This document shows, piece after piece, positions 25,421 to 36,512 of a DNA stretch of 64,000 bases. The notes under the pieces were generated by a model. It did not search any database, was not told the origin of the DNA, and saw only the letters and a program-made list of their open reading frames with translations. Source of the stretch: Neoroseomonas alkaliterrae (GTDB lineage: Bacteria > Pseudomonadota > Alphaproteobacteria > Acetobacterales > Acetobacteraceae). Position 1 is the first letter of the stretch. Each line of letters opens with the position of its first letter. The translations under genes were made by a program, and so were the position numbers. Location: assembly GCF_014199195.1 (NCBI RefSeq), contig NZ_JACIJE010000010.1, positions 62,001 through 126,000 of the forward strand. Reading direction: 5' to 3'.

Positions 25421-27426
25421 ATGATGGCATCGGTGCCGGTGCATGCCGTCGCGGCGGCGCTGTGCGCTCTCTGGGCCGTGCTCATCCCGCTCGCCGCGGC
25501 GGGGCGGCGCCCGGCCTGGCTGCCGGCCGCCTTCTGCCTCGCCACCGCGGCCTGGGCCGCCTCGGTCGCGGTCTGGCCGGTCGCGCCGCTGACCGGCCCG
25601 CCGGGGCTGCTCGATCTGGTCCAGACCGCCTTCGGGCTGCTGGTGCTGCTCGCGCTCGGGCGCCGGCTGGGCGGGCCGGGCGCGGTGCCGCTCGCCCGCG
25701 CCTTCGGCCTCGCCGCCGCGGCGCTGCTGCCGCTCGCCGCGGGTGTCGAGATGGCCCGCATGGCGCAACTGGACACCGCCCTGCCGGCGGCCTTCGCGGT
25801 CCCGGCCCGCCTTGCCCTCGCGCTGCTCGTGGTGCTCGTCGCGGAGAACATCATCCGCAATCTCGACGAGGCCGCGCGCTGGCATGCCAACCTGCCCTGC
25901 ATCGTCATCGGCGGCATGGCAGCCTTCGACCTCGTGCTCCTGGCCGATGCGGCGCTGAGCGGCGCCTTCTCCCCCGTCCTGTGGAATGCGCGCGGCGCTC
26001 TGTGGGGCATCGCGCCGGCCCTGCTGGTGCTGGCCGCGCTGCGCGACAGGCGCTGGAAGCGCAGCCCGGCCGTCTCGCGCGAGGTGGTCTTCCACGGCGC
26101 GACGCTGGTGATCGCCGGCGCCTTCCTCCTCGGCGTGGGCGCCGTGGGCGAGGCGCTGCGCCACCTCGATGCCGACTGGGGCGGGACCGCGCAGGTCGGG
26201 CTCATTGCCGGGGCGCTGATGGCGCTCGCCGTCGCGCTCTCCTCGCGTTCCTTCCGCTCGCGCATCCGGCGCAGCATCGTGGACCACTTCTTCGCGGCCC
26301 GGTACGACTACCGGCGCGAATGGATGCGCGCGACAGCGACGCTCTCCGCTGCCGACGAGGAGAGCCCGGCGCCGGTGCGCGCCATCCGCGCCATCGCCGA
26401 TGCGGTGGACGTGCCCGGCGGCATCCTGCTGACGAAAAGCCCCGACGGGTCGCTGGTCGGCAGCGCCTTCTGGAATGCGCCGGACGTGCCGGTCGTGCTC
26501 TTCCCCGACCATCCGGTGCATCGCGCCCTCGCCGAACGCGGCGAGGTCCTGCGCCTCGGCCCGCCGGCGGAAGGCGATCCGCTCGCCGGCTCGGGGCGGC
26601 TGTGGCTCGCGGTGCCGCTGCTGCATCACCGCGAGGGCCTGACCGGCGCGGTGCTGCTCGCCCCGCCGCGCGCCCATTTCCCGCTTGACGAGGAAGTGAA
26701 CGAACTCCTCGGCACGCTCGGCCGCGCCGTGGCGATGTTCCTCGCCGAACGCCAGGCCGCGGAGCGCCTCGCCGACAGCCGCCGCCTCGCGGATTACGCG
26801 AAGCGCTTCGCCTTCGTCGCGCATGACGTGAAGACGGTGTCCAACCAGCTCAGCCTCATGCTCGCCAATGCCGAGGCGAACCTGGACGACCCGGAGTTCC
26901 AGCGGGACCTGCTGACCACGATGCGGTCCTCGGTGAGCCGTATCAACACGCTCATCGCCCGGCTGCGGCAGGAGGATGGCGCCGCGCCGCGCCCCGCCAG
27001 CGGCAGCTTCGCGGTGATGGAGAGGCTGCGCGCGCTCGCGCGCAACCGTGCCGGCGCGCTGGAACTCGTGCAGGAGGGTTCCCACCTTCCTCTCGTCGCC
27101 ATGCCCCCCGAAAGCTTCGACGCCGCCGTGACCCACCTGCTCGACAATGCGATCGAGGCCTCCCCGCCCACCGTCCCGGTGCGCGTCGTGGTGCGCCCCG
27201 CCGATGCCGGGCTCGAGGTGGACATCATCGACCGCGGCCCTGGCATGAGCGAGACCTTCATCCGCAACGAGCTGTTCCGCCCGATGGCGACCTCCAAGCC
27301 CGGCGGCAGCGGCATCGGGGCCTGGCAGGCGCGCGAGCTGCTCGCGAATGCCGGCGGCCGGCTCGACGTCCTGAGCCGCCCCGGCGAGGGCACGACGATG
27401 CGCCTGCGCCTGCCGGCCGGCACCCC

Positions 27427-27430
<4 letters not shown>
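25421..27430 (+). CDS. prsK: XrtA/PEP-CTERM system histidine kinase PrsK
   Basis: 669 residues. The N-terminal half (about 1-275) has eight or so hydrophobic helices, followed by a GAF-like domain (about 300-430). The kinase core has the phospho-accepting His at about residue 468 in FVAHDVKTVSNQLSLML, the N box HLLDNAIEAS, G1 IIDRGPGMS and G2 PGGSGIGAWQARELL. This is the layout of PrsK, sensor of the PEP-CTERM regulatory pair. It phosphorylates PrsR, encoded immediately downstream with an ATGA overlap. The signal sensed is unknown. Start ATG at 25421 follows GGGTGAGG; the next codon is also ATG. Confidence 0.92.
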
Positions 27431-28821
<1,391 letters not shown>

Positions 28822-28824
28822 GCC

Positions 28825-31632
28825 ATGGCACAGCGAACCCGATCCCTGCTGCGCGCGGCCCTCCTCGGCACCGTGCTCATGCTGCCCGCAGGCCAGGCCT
28901 ACGCCACGCTCGAACGCGCCCAGGCCGCGCAGGCGCGCGGCGACCTCCGCACGGCGCAGATCGAGCTGCGCAACGCCGTGCGCCGCGCGCCGGACAACGG
29001 CGCCCTGCGCTACGCCCTGGCGCAGGCGAGCCTCGACCTCGGCGATGCCGACACGGCCGAGAAGGAGGCGCGCGCGGCGATCGAGCGCGGCCACGACCGG
29101 GTGGCCTCGACCGCGCTGCTGATCCGCGCGCAGATCGCGCTCAACCGCGCGCGCGAGGTGCTGCGCGAGTTCGCCGAACCCGCCGCCGGCACCGAGCCGC
29201 GCCTCGCGGGCGTGATCCTCGCCGGCCGCGCGGCGGCGCAGCTCACGCTGGACCAGGCCGCGGACGCCCGCCGCTCGGCGGAGGCCGCGGTGGCCGTGGC
29301 ACCGGGCCTCGCCGAGGCGCACATCGTGCTCGCCGCGGTGCGCGTGCAGGCGGGCGACCGCGCGGGCGCGGAGGCCGCGCTGGACGCGGCGCTGCGGATC
29401 GAGCCGGACAATGTGGCCGCCCTGCTGCGCAAGACGACCTTCCTCGTCGAGCGCGGCGAGCTGCCTGCGGCGGTCGAGGTGACGAGCCGCGCGATCGCCG
29501 CGCAGCCCGGCAATGTGCTGGCACGGCTGCAGCGCGCGGAGATCCGGCTGCGCCAGGGCGACAACGCGGCGGCGCGGGCGGATGTGGAGGCCGCGCTGCG
29601 CACGGCCCCGGGTCATGCCGGTGCGAACTACATGCTCGCGGTGCTGCAGGTGCGCGCCCAGGAATGGCGCCAGGCGGAGGAGACGCTGAACCGCCTCGGC
29701 GCGGTGCTGCCCAACACGCCGGAGGGGCTGCTGCTGATGGCGACCGTCAAGCAGCAGCTCAACCAGACGGCGCAGGCGATCGACGCCGCCCAGCGCCATG
29801 TCGCGCGCCGGCCGGAGGATCCGCGCGGCGCGCGGCTGCTCGCCGCGCTCGAGCTGCAGGCGAACCGCCCGCGCAATGCGGCCGAGGTGCTGAACAACCT
29901 GGTCCGCCGCGGCGTCCAGGATGTCGAGGCCTACGACCTGCTCGGCCGCGCGCAGATCGCAGCCGGCCGTCCGCGCGAGGCCGCAGAAGCCTTCGCGCGC
30001 GCCGATGCGCTCGCGCCGGGCGATGCGACGCGGCTCGCGCGGCTTGCCGCCTCGCGCCTGTCCATCGGTGATTTCGCGGGCATGGCGGAGGCGGCGCAGG
30101 GCGCGCTGCGGGCCAATCCGGCGGTGCCGGGCGCGCGGCTGATGCTCGCGATGGGCGAGATCGCGCAGGGCAACGTCGCCGCCGCCGAGGCCGAGCTCGG
30201 CCGCCTCGACGATGCGCAGCGGCAGGGCGAGGCGGCGCAGGTGCTGCGCGGCATGATCCAGTTCATCCGCTACGAGCCCGACGCCGCGCGCGCGACCTTC
30301 GAGGGCGTGCTGCGCGCCAATCCGGATTCCGTCCCCGCGCGGCTGGGCCTTGCGCGTGTCGCGACCTCGCAGGGCCGCGCCGAGGAGGCCGAGCGGCTGC
30401 TGGGCGAGGTGCTGCAGCGCGATCCCGGGAATGCCGAGGCGCTCGGGCGGCTCGCCGCGACCGCGCTCGCAGGCGGGCCGCGGGCCGCGGCGGGCCTCGC
30501 GCTGCTCGAGCAGGCGCAGGCCGCCAACCCGGACAATGCCGGCCTCGCCTTCGCGCTCGCCACCGTGCTCGCGCGCAGCGGCCACCACGAGCGCGCGGTC
30601 GCGCTGCTGCAGTCGGATGCGCTGCGCAGCGCGCCCGGCCAGGGCGGCACGGTGGCGCTGCGGCTGTCCGAGGTGCGCGCGGCGCAGGAGCGCTGGCCGG
30701 AAGCGGAGGCGGCGGCCCGCTCGGCGCTGGCCGAGAACCCGCGCGATTCACGGGCGATGCGCCAGCTCGCGCTGCTGCTCGCCCGCCGGGGCGACCACCG
30801 CGCGGCCGAGGCGCTGATCGATGCCGGGCTGCGCTCCGCCCCGACCGATCCGCTGCTGCTCGGCACCTCGATCGCGCTCGCGCAGCAGCAGGGTGGGGTG
30901 GATGCGGCGCTGGCGACGGTGGAACGGCTCGGCCGCCTGCCCGGCGCCGCGACGGTGACGGCGCCGCTGCGCGGCGATGTCCTGATGGGGGCCGGGCGCG
31001 CCGCCGATGCGGCGCAGGCCTACGCCGCGGCCGCGCGCGCCAATCCGAGCGCCGAGCTGACCATGCGCCAGGCGGCGGCCCTGGTGCAGGCGGAGCGCCG
31101 CGACGAGGCAGTGGAGCTCCTGCGCGCCTGGATCGCGCGCTCGCCCGACGACGTGCCGCCGCGCGCGATGCTCGCGCAGCTCGCGATGCAGCGCGGCGAC
31201 AGCGCGGAGGCCGAGCGCGAGTTCCGCGCCGTGGCCGAACGCGCGCCGCGCGACGCGATCGCGCTGAACAACCTCGCCTGGCTGCTGCAGGAGAAGGGCG
31301 GCGCGGAGGCGCTGCGCGAGGCCCGCGGCCTCGCCGAGCGCGCCTTCTTCCTCGCGCCCACCGTCGAGATCGCGGACACGCTCGGCTGGATCCTCGCGCG
31401 CGGCGGCGAGCCGCAGCGCGCCCTGCCGCTGCTCCGCCAGGCGGTTGCCGGCGCGCAGGGGACGAACCCGGCCGCCGCTGCCGGCATGGCCTATCGCCTT
31501 GCCTGGACGCTGGCGGCGACCGGCGAACGGGCGGAGGCCGCGCGCGTGCTCGAGCCCCTGCTCGCCCGCTCCGACGCCTTCCCCGAGCGCGCCGAGGCCG
31601 AACGGCTCATGGCCGAGTTGCGCCGGGGCTGA
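28825..31632 (+). CDS. prsT: XrtA/PEP-CTERM system TPR protein PrsT
   Basis: 935 residues. Signal peptide to about residue 27 (LPAGQAYA), then more than twenty TPR-like helix pairs filling the whole protein, for example RGDLRTAQIELRNAVRRAPD and AVEVTSRAIAAQPGNVLARL. Length and position after prsR identify it as PrsT, the large TPR protein of exosortase A loci (family length about 900). It is probably periplasmic or membrane-attached and scaffolds polymer synthesis or protein sorting. AAGGAGG overlaps the end of prsR and serves as ribosome site. Confidence 0.92.
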   Translation: MAQRTRSLLRAALLGTVLMLPAGQAYATLERAQAAQARGDLRTAQIELRNAVRRAPDNGALRYALAQASLDLGDADTAEKEARAAIERGHDRVASTALLIRAQIALNRAREVLREFAEPAAGTEPRLAGVILAGRAAAQLTLDQAADARRSAEAAVAVAPGLAEAHIVLAAVRVQAGDRAGAEAALDAALRIEPDNVAALLRKTTFLVERGELPAAVEVTSRAIAAQPGNVLARLQRAEIRLRQGDNAAARADVEAALRTAPGHAGANYMLAVLQVRAQEWRQAEETLNRLGAVLPNTPEGLLLMATVKQQLNQTAQAIDAAQRHVARRPEDPRGARLLAALELQANRPRNAAEVLNNLVRRGVQDVEAYDLLGRAQIAAGRPREAAEAFARADALAPGDATRLARLAASRLSIGDFAGMAEAAQGALRANPAVPGARLMLAMGEIAQGNVAAAEAELGRLDDAQRQGEAAQVLRGMIQFIRYEPDAARATFEGVLRANPDSVPARLGLARVATSQGRAEEAERLLGEVLQRDPGNAEALGRLAATALAGGPRAAAGLALLEQAQAANPDNAGLAFALATVLARSGHHERAVALLQSDALRSAPGQGGTVALRLSEVRAAQERWPEAEAAARSALAENPRDSRAMRQLALLLARRGDHRAAEALIDAGLRSAPTDPLLLGTSIALAQQQGGVDAALATVERLGRLPGAATVTAPLRGDVLMGAGRAADAAQAYAAAARANPSAELTMRQAAALVQAERRDEAVELLRAWIARSPDDVPPRAMLAQLAMQRGDSAEAEREFRAVAERAPRDAIALNNLAWLLQEKGGAEALREARGLAERAFFLAPTVEIADTLGWILARGGEPQRALPLLRQAVAGAQGTNPAAAAGMAYRLAWTLAATGERAEAARVLEPLLARSDAFPERAEAERLMAELRRG

Positions 31633-31647
31633 CCGGGCCGCCCGCTG

Positions 31648-32964
31648 GTGCGCGACGCCGTCTTCATCGCCCTCACGGGGCTTCTGCTGCTGATCGCGCT
31701 CGCCCGGCCCTTCGTCGGGATCCTGGTGTGGTCCTGGATCTCGTTCATGAACGCGCACCGCCTCGCCTGGGGCATGGCGCAGACGATCCCCTGGGCCGCG
31801 CTCGCCTTCTTCGCGACGGTGGTGGGCTGCATCATGGCGCGCGAGCCGCGGAGCTTCCGACCCAATGCGCTCATGGTCCTGATGGTCGTCTTCGCCGTCG
31901 GGATCACGCTGACCACCTTCGTCGCGATCGGTCCGGCCGATGCCGCCTGGGCGAAATGGGACCGGACGATCAAGATCATCGCGGGCCTGCTCCTGACCGC
32001 GGCACTGCTGACGGAACGCTGGCGCATCCACGCGCTCGTGTGGCTGATGGTGATCGGCATTGGCTATTTCGGCGTGCGCGGCGGCGTCTTCACCATCGTC
32101 ACCGGCGGCGCGCACCGGGTCCTGGGGCCGCAGGACACCATGATCGCCGATCGCAACCACATCGCGGTCGCGCTGCTCATCGTCATCCCGCTGATGAACT
32201 GGCTGCGCATGCATTCGGCGCATCACCTCGTCAGGGTCGGGCTTGCGGTGGCGATGGTGCTCACGCTCTTCGCCACCATCGGCACCCAGTCGCGCGGCGC
32301 GCTCGTCACCATGGTCGTCGTGGCGGGCGTCTTCTGGCTGCGGACGAAGGGCAAGCTGCTCTCGGGCATCGCGATCGTGCTCGCGGTGGGCAGCGTGATC
32401 GCCTTCATGCCGCAGAGCTGGGTCGAGCGGATGGAGACGATCGAGACCTTCGAGCAGGACGGCTCGGCGATGGGCCGCGTGCGCATCTGGGAAGCCGCGC
32501 TCAAGGTCGCCCTCGCGAGGCCGCTGACCGGCGGCGGCTTCCGCGCCGTCTATGACCAGGGCGTCGTGGATACCTACGCGCCCGGCGTCGTCGCCCGCGC
32601 GACGCACAGCATCTACTTCGAGGTCCTCGGGGAGCACGGCTTCATCCTGTTCGGCGTGTGGCTGGCGATGATCGGCCTCGGGGTGCTCTACACGCGGCGC
32701 ATCATCGCCGCCTCGCGCGGCAGGCCGGACCTCGCCTGGGCCGGCGACCTCGCGCGCATGTCGCAGGTTTCGATCCTGGCCTATCTCGTGGGCGGCGCCT
32801 TCCTGTCGCTCGCCTATTGGGACGTGTTCTGGACGCTGATGATCGTGCTCGGGGCGACGCATGCGCTGGTGCGCCAGAGCGCGGCGGCACCCGCCTTGGC
32901 ACAGTCCGGCGCCGCCGCCCCGGAGCCGCTCTGGCGCCGGGAGAAGGCCGCGAGGGCGGCATGA
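31648..32964 (+). CDS. O-antigen ligase/polymerase-like protein of the XrtA system
   Basis: 438 residues with about ten to twelve membrane helices, GTG start. The Wzy_C-type periplasmic loop MGRVRIWEAALKVALARPLTGGGFRAVYDQG and the HSIYFEVLGEHGFILF segment match the putative O-glycosylation ligase associated with exosortase A (TIGR03097 group). It could polymerise the exopolysaccharide or attach glycan to sorted PEP-CTERM proteins. It follows prsT by 15 bp in the same operon. The GTG start places a hydrophobic helix (FIALTGLLLLIAL) at the N-terminus as expected. Confidence 0.88.
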   Translation: MRDAVFIALTGLLLLIALARPFVGILVWSWISFMNAHRLAWGMAQTIPWAALAFFATVVGCIMAREPRSFRPNALMVLMVVFAVGITLTTFVAIGPADAAWAKWDRTIKIIAGLLLTAALLTERWRIHALVWLMVIGIGYFGVRGGVFTIVTGGAHRVLGPQDTMIADRNHIAVALLIVIPLMNWLRMHSAHHLVRVGLAVAMVLTLFATIGTQSRGALVTMVVVAGVFWLRTKGKLLSGIAIVLAVGSVIAFMPQSWVERMETIETFEQDGSAMGRVRIWEAALKVALARPLTGGGFRAVYDQGVVDTYAPGVVARATHSIYFEVLGEHGFILFGVWLAMIGLGVLYTRRIIAASRGRPDLAWAGDLARMSQVSILAYLVGGAFLSLAYWDVFWTLMIVLGATHALVRQSAAAPALAQSGAAAPEPLWRREKAARAA

Positions 32965-32986
32965 GCGCGGAAGGGAAGGTCACGGC

Positions 32987-33274
32987 ATGCAGACAGCCTA
33001 TTTCCTCGCCATGCTGGCCGGAGTCGTCTGGCTCTGCATCTGGGCCGCCGTGCCCGACGAGTTCCGTCGGCGATACCGATGGCCGTTCGACATGCTCGAA
33101 CAGGAACCACCCCGCCCCGACGAGGGAAGCCCCGCGCCCGGCGCCGGACAGGCGAGCGCGGGCTGGCGGGCCCGTGCGGCTCGCAACCTTCAGCAGTCTC
33201 TATCCGAACGCGGCGCAGCCGAACCACGGCGTCTTCGTCGAGAACCGGCTGAGGCATCTGCTCGCAAGCGGTGA
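32987..33274 (+). CDS. Small single-span membrane protein overlapping the next gene
   Basis: Predicted 95 residues from ATG 32987, with a GGAAGGGAAGG ribosome-site region about 7 bp upstream. Residues 3-22 (TAYFLAMLAGVVWLCIWAAV) form a membrane helix, followed by PDEFRRRYRWPFDMLEQE and a Pro/Arg-rich tail. The last third (from 33174) overlaps the glycosyltransferase gene in another frame and loses character there, so the C-terminal part may be a passive read-through. Not recognised as a known family. It may be a small accessory subunit of the ligase or transferase. Confidence 0.5.
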   Translation: MQTAYFLAMLAGVVWLCIWAAVPDEFRRRYRWPFDMLEQEPPRPDEGSPAPGAGQASAGWRARAARNLQQSLSERGAAEPRRLRREPAEASARKR

Positions 33275-34334
33275 GGCGGTCGCCAAGGTCATCGCGCCGG
33301 TGCCCTGGTGGCCGGGGCGCGGCCCGTCGCGCGCCGCCGTGCCGCACGAGGAGCAGCGCCACGGGATCCACGTGCTCCATCCGCGCTTCATCGCCGTGCC
33401 GGGCCTGGGGCTCGCCACCAACCCGCGCGCCATGGCGCGGGCCGGCCTCGCCGCGTTCTCGGATCTCGCGCGCTCGGGCTTCGACTTCGACCTCATCGAC
33501 GCCCACTACCTCTTCCCCGACGGTGTCGCGGCGGTCCGCATCGCGCGCGCTCTCGGCAAGCCGGTGGTCCTGACGGCGCGGGGCTCCGATACGAGCCAGC
33601 TTCCGGATCTGCCCTTCGCCGGGCGCATGATCCGCAAGGCGCTCGCCGAGGCGGACGGCATCATCGCCGTCAGCGCAGGGCTCGCGGAAGGCCTCGTCGC
33701 CCTCGGCGTGCCGCGCGACAGGATCGTGGTGCTGCGCAACGGCGTGGACACCGCGCTGTTCCGGCCGCCGGAGGCGCGCGCGGCGCTGCGCGTGGAACTG
33801 CATATGGATGGGCCGACCATCCTCTCGGTCGGGCATCTCATCGAACGCAAGCGCCACCACCTCGCGATCGAGGCGTTGCGGCATCTGCCCGGATACCGCC
33901 TCGTGATCCTCGGCGAAGGGCCAGAGCGCGCCGCGCTCGAGGCGCTGGCCGCCCGGCTCGGCGTGCAGGACCGGCTCCGGATGCCCGGCGCCCGCCCGCA
34001 TCGCGAACTTCCGCGCTGGTATGGCGCGGCGGATGTGATGCTCCTCGCTTCCGCGCGCGAGGGCTGGGCGAATGTGCTGCTGGAATCCATGGCCTGCGGC
34101 ACGCCGGTCGTGTGCACCGAAGCCTGGGGCGCGCGCGAAGCCGTCTCGACGGAGGCGGCGGGCCGCGTGGTCGTCGATGCGGACCCGCGCGCGATCGCCG
34201 CCGCCGTGGCCGCCCTGCCCGGCACGGCCGAGGCGCGCGCCGCAACCCGGGCCCATGCGGAGCAGTTCGGCTGGGAAGCAACGACGCAGGGGCAGCTCGC
34301 GCTGTTCCGGCACATCCTGGAGACGCGCCGATGA
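33174..34334 (+). CDS. Glycosyltransferase, GT4 family
   Basis: 386 residues with GTG start. Opening LATFSSLYPNAAQPNHGVFVENRL is typical of GT4 enzymes in exosortase A loci. C-terminal GT-B signatures are ILSVGHLIERKRHHLAIEAL, VILGEGPERAALEAL, then the ExxxxxxE-type donor site in ASAREGWANVLLESMACGTPVV. It adds a sugar from a nucleotide donor during repeat-unit assembly on the cytoplasmic face. The frame is open further upstream, but that part is out-of-frame small-protein sequence. The stop overlaps the next start by ATGA. Confidence 0.85.
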   Translation: MRLATFSSLYPNAAQPNHGVFVENRLRHLLASGEAVAKVIAPVPWWPGRGPSRAAVPHEEQRHGIHVLHPRFIAVPGLGLATNPRAMARAGLAAFSDLARSGFDFDLIDAHYLFPDGVAAVRIARALGKPVVLTARGSDTSQLPDLPFAGRMIRKALAEADGIIAVSAGLAEGLVALGVPRDRIVVLRNGVDTALFRPPEARAALRVELHMDGPTILSVGHLIERKRHHLAIEALRHLPGYRLVILGEGPERAALEALAARLGVQDRLRMPGARPHRELPRWYGAADVMLLASAREGWANVLLESMACGTPVVCTEAWGAREAVSTEAAGRVVVDADPRAIAAAVAALPGTAEARAATRAHAEQFGWEATTQGQLALFRHILETRR

Positions 34335-36481
34335 TGGACCCCGTGCCTGTCTCCCGGCGCGGCGCGCTGGTCCTCGGCGGAGCCCTCGCGGCGCCGTTCG
34401 GCCGCGAGGCGATGGCGCAGGGCGGGCCGAGGCTCGTCATGCCCGTGCCGCCGCCCTGCGCGGCGAGGCCCGGCGATATCGTCGGCCTGACCATCGAAGG
34501 CCCTTCCGATGCCGCGGTGCTCGTGTTCGGCCAGGCCTTCCGCGCCGGAGACCTGCCGCGCGGCGCGCTTCTCGGCTGCCGTCGCACCGATGGCCGCAGC
34601 CTGCCGACGCAGTTCGATCTCAAGATCCGCCATCCGGACGGCTCGGCGCGGCATGGCATCGTCAGCATCACCGTCCCGGCCCTGCGCGCGGGCGAGAGGA
34701 TCGGGCTCGTGCTCACGCGCGGCGGCGCGGCGGAAGGTGGGCGGCTCGATGTCGCCGCCATGCTGGCTGGGCGTGCGGCGGTCCTCGACATCACGCCGCT
34801 CAGGGCAGGCGCCCCCTGGCGTGTGGATCTGCTCGCCGCATGGATGGCCCGGCGCGAGGCCACGCCCTGGCAATCCGGCCCCCTCGCTGTGCAGGAGAGG
34901 CTCAGCCTGCCCGTCCCCCCCTCGGCGATCGGCGGGGCGGAATCCATGCGCCTGCTGGCCGACCTCGCCCTGCGCGCGGACGGCTCGCTGTGGGTGGATC
35001 TCTGGCTGCGGAACGACATCGCGATGCGGCCCGGCGGCGGCGAGGCCGCCTATCGCGTTGCGCTCTCGCTCGATGGCCGCGAGGCACTGCTTGCCGAACT
35101 GCCCCGCCACTTCCAGTACCAGGGCTTCGGCCGGATGCGGGGCGCGGCGCGCGGCGGCGGTGCGCCACCGCGCGCGCCCTTCCTGCGCCACGACGTCGGC
35201 TATCTCGCCGAGACGGCCGCAATCGCGCGCTATGACCAGAGCACGGGCGTCGAACTGGCGCGGCTCGAGGATCTCGCGCGGGCGCGATCGGCGCCGGCCT
35301 GGGATGCGCCCCTCGCGCCGCGGAACATCACCACCGCCATGGGCACCGGGGGCGGCCGGCCGGACATCGGTCCGGTCACAGGATATCAAGCCTTCTGGCT
35401 CTGCGGGGCCGACCGGCGCGCGGCCGAGTTCTCGCTGGACCAGGCGGAAGCCGCCGGGGCCATTCCCTGGCATCACTGGGACAGCGGCGACACCAGGCGG
35501 CAGGCGACGTGGCTGAACACGCGGGACTGGCCTGGCCTGTGGTCGGACGGGCGGGGTGGGCGGCCCCCACGCGGCCTCGCGCAGCAGATCCCGGATGGTA
35601 CTGGCTGGGGCATGACCAAGTCCCACCAGCCCGACCTCAGCTACGTGCCCTATCTGCTGACAGGGCGACGCGCCTTCCTCGACGGCCTGCTCGCGCAGGG
35701 GTGCTGGAACATCGTGTTCCATTGGCGCGACCAGCGCCGCGGCGCACCCGTGGGCGCGCCGCTCGATGACGTCATCATGCTGAATGGCGCGCAGAACCGC
35801 ACGCATGCCTGGTCCATGCGCCAGCTCGACAACGCGGCCTGGATCGCGCCCGAGGGCGATCCCGCCGGCGAGTATCTTCGCGCCGCAACGGCGACCAACT
35901 GGCTCTGGATGAGGAGTCGCCTCGCGGACTGGACCGCACGCCAGGGCGAGGCCCATGGATGGGTGCCGGGCGCCTACGGCACGCCAGGGGCGCTGCCGCC
36001 CTGGCAGCAGGACTACCTCGCATCAACGGTGGCGCTCGCGGCGCGGCGCGGCAGCGACGATGCGCGCGTCTGCCTCGCCTGGATGACGAACTTCCTGGTG
36101 GGCCGCTTCTTCGCGGGCGCCTCCGGCTTCCCGCGCGAGGACGGGGTGGCCTACCTCATCGCCATCACGCGACCCGACGGGCCGAATGACCAGATCCTGC
36201 GGACATGGTCAGCCATCGCGGCGGCGACGCGCCAGCGCGACTGGCACAATGGCGACACCTGGCGGACGAGCCGCGGGGATTATTCCCGCTGGGCGCTGCA
36301 GAGCCTCGCGCAGATCACCGAGACGCTGAACCATGCCCGCGCGCGCGAGGCCTATCTCTGGCTCCTGGGCGCCGGGGCGCCCTTCACGGGGCCCGAGCAT
36401 TACGCGGCCAGCGCGCAGCTCAACATCGTGCCGCGGGACATGCCGCGCGTTCCGGCGCGCGCGCTCCGATGCGCGGCATGA
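34331..36481 (+). CDS. Tat-exported protein of unknown function, paralogue of the RTX-like protein at 45155-49432
   Basis: 716 residues. N-terminal twin-arginine signal VSRRGALVLGGALAAPFG...AMA, so it is probably periplasmic. Residues 40-130 form a beta-rich domain (FGQAFRAGDLPRG, IRHPDGSARHG). The rest is alpha-helical with many Trp (HQPDLSYVPYLLTGRRAFLD, GEAHGWVPGAYGTPGALPPW, TNFLVGRFFAG), suggesting an alpha/alpha-toroid as in glycan lyases and hydrolases. The same segments occur in order in the first ~670 residues of the large protein at 45155-49432. Coupled by ATGA to a glycosyltransferase gene. A second in-frame ATG follows at once. Catalytic residues cannot be assigned; a glycan-degrading or glycan-binding role is inference. 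Confidence 0.8.
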   Translation: MMDPVPVSRRGALVLGGALAAPFGREAMAQGGPRLVMPVPPPCAARPGDIVGLTIEGPSDAAVLVFGQAFRAGDLPRGALLGCRRTDGRSLPTQFDLKIRHPDGSARHGIVSITVPALRAGERIGLVLTRGGAAEGGRLDVAAMLAGRAAVLDITPLRAGAPWRVDLLAAWMARREATPWQSGPLAVQERLSLPVPPSAIGGAESMRLLADLALRADGSLWVDLWLRNDIAMRPGGGEAAYRVALSLDGREALLAELPRHFQYQGFGRMRGAARGGGAPPRAPFLRHDVGYLAETAAIARYDQSTGVELARLEDLARARSAPAWDAPLAPRNITTAMGTGGGRPDIGPVTGYQAFWLCGADRRAAEFSLDQAEAAGAIPWHHWDSGDTRRQATWLNTRDWPGLWSDGRGGRPPRGLAQQIPDGTGWGMTKSHQPDLSYVPYLLTGRRAFLDGLLAQGCWNIVFHWRDQRRGAPVGAPLDDVIMLNGAQNRTHAWSMRQLDNAAWIAPEGDPAGEYLRAATATNWLWMRSRLADWTARQGEAHGWVPGAYGTPGALPPWQQDYLASTVALAARRGSDDARVCLAWMTNFLVGRFFAGASGFPREDGVAYLIAITRPDGPNDQILRTWSAIAAATRQRDWHNGDTWRTSRGDYSRWALQSLAQITETLNHARAREAYLWLLGAGAPFTGPEHYAASAQLNIVPRDMPRVPARALRCAA

Positions 36482-36512
36482 CCGTCGCCTTCGCGACGCG
36501 GGCCGCTACCGC

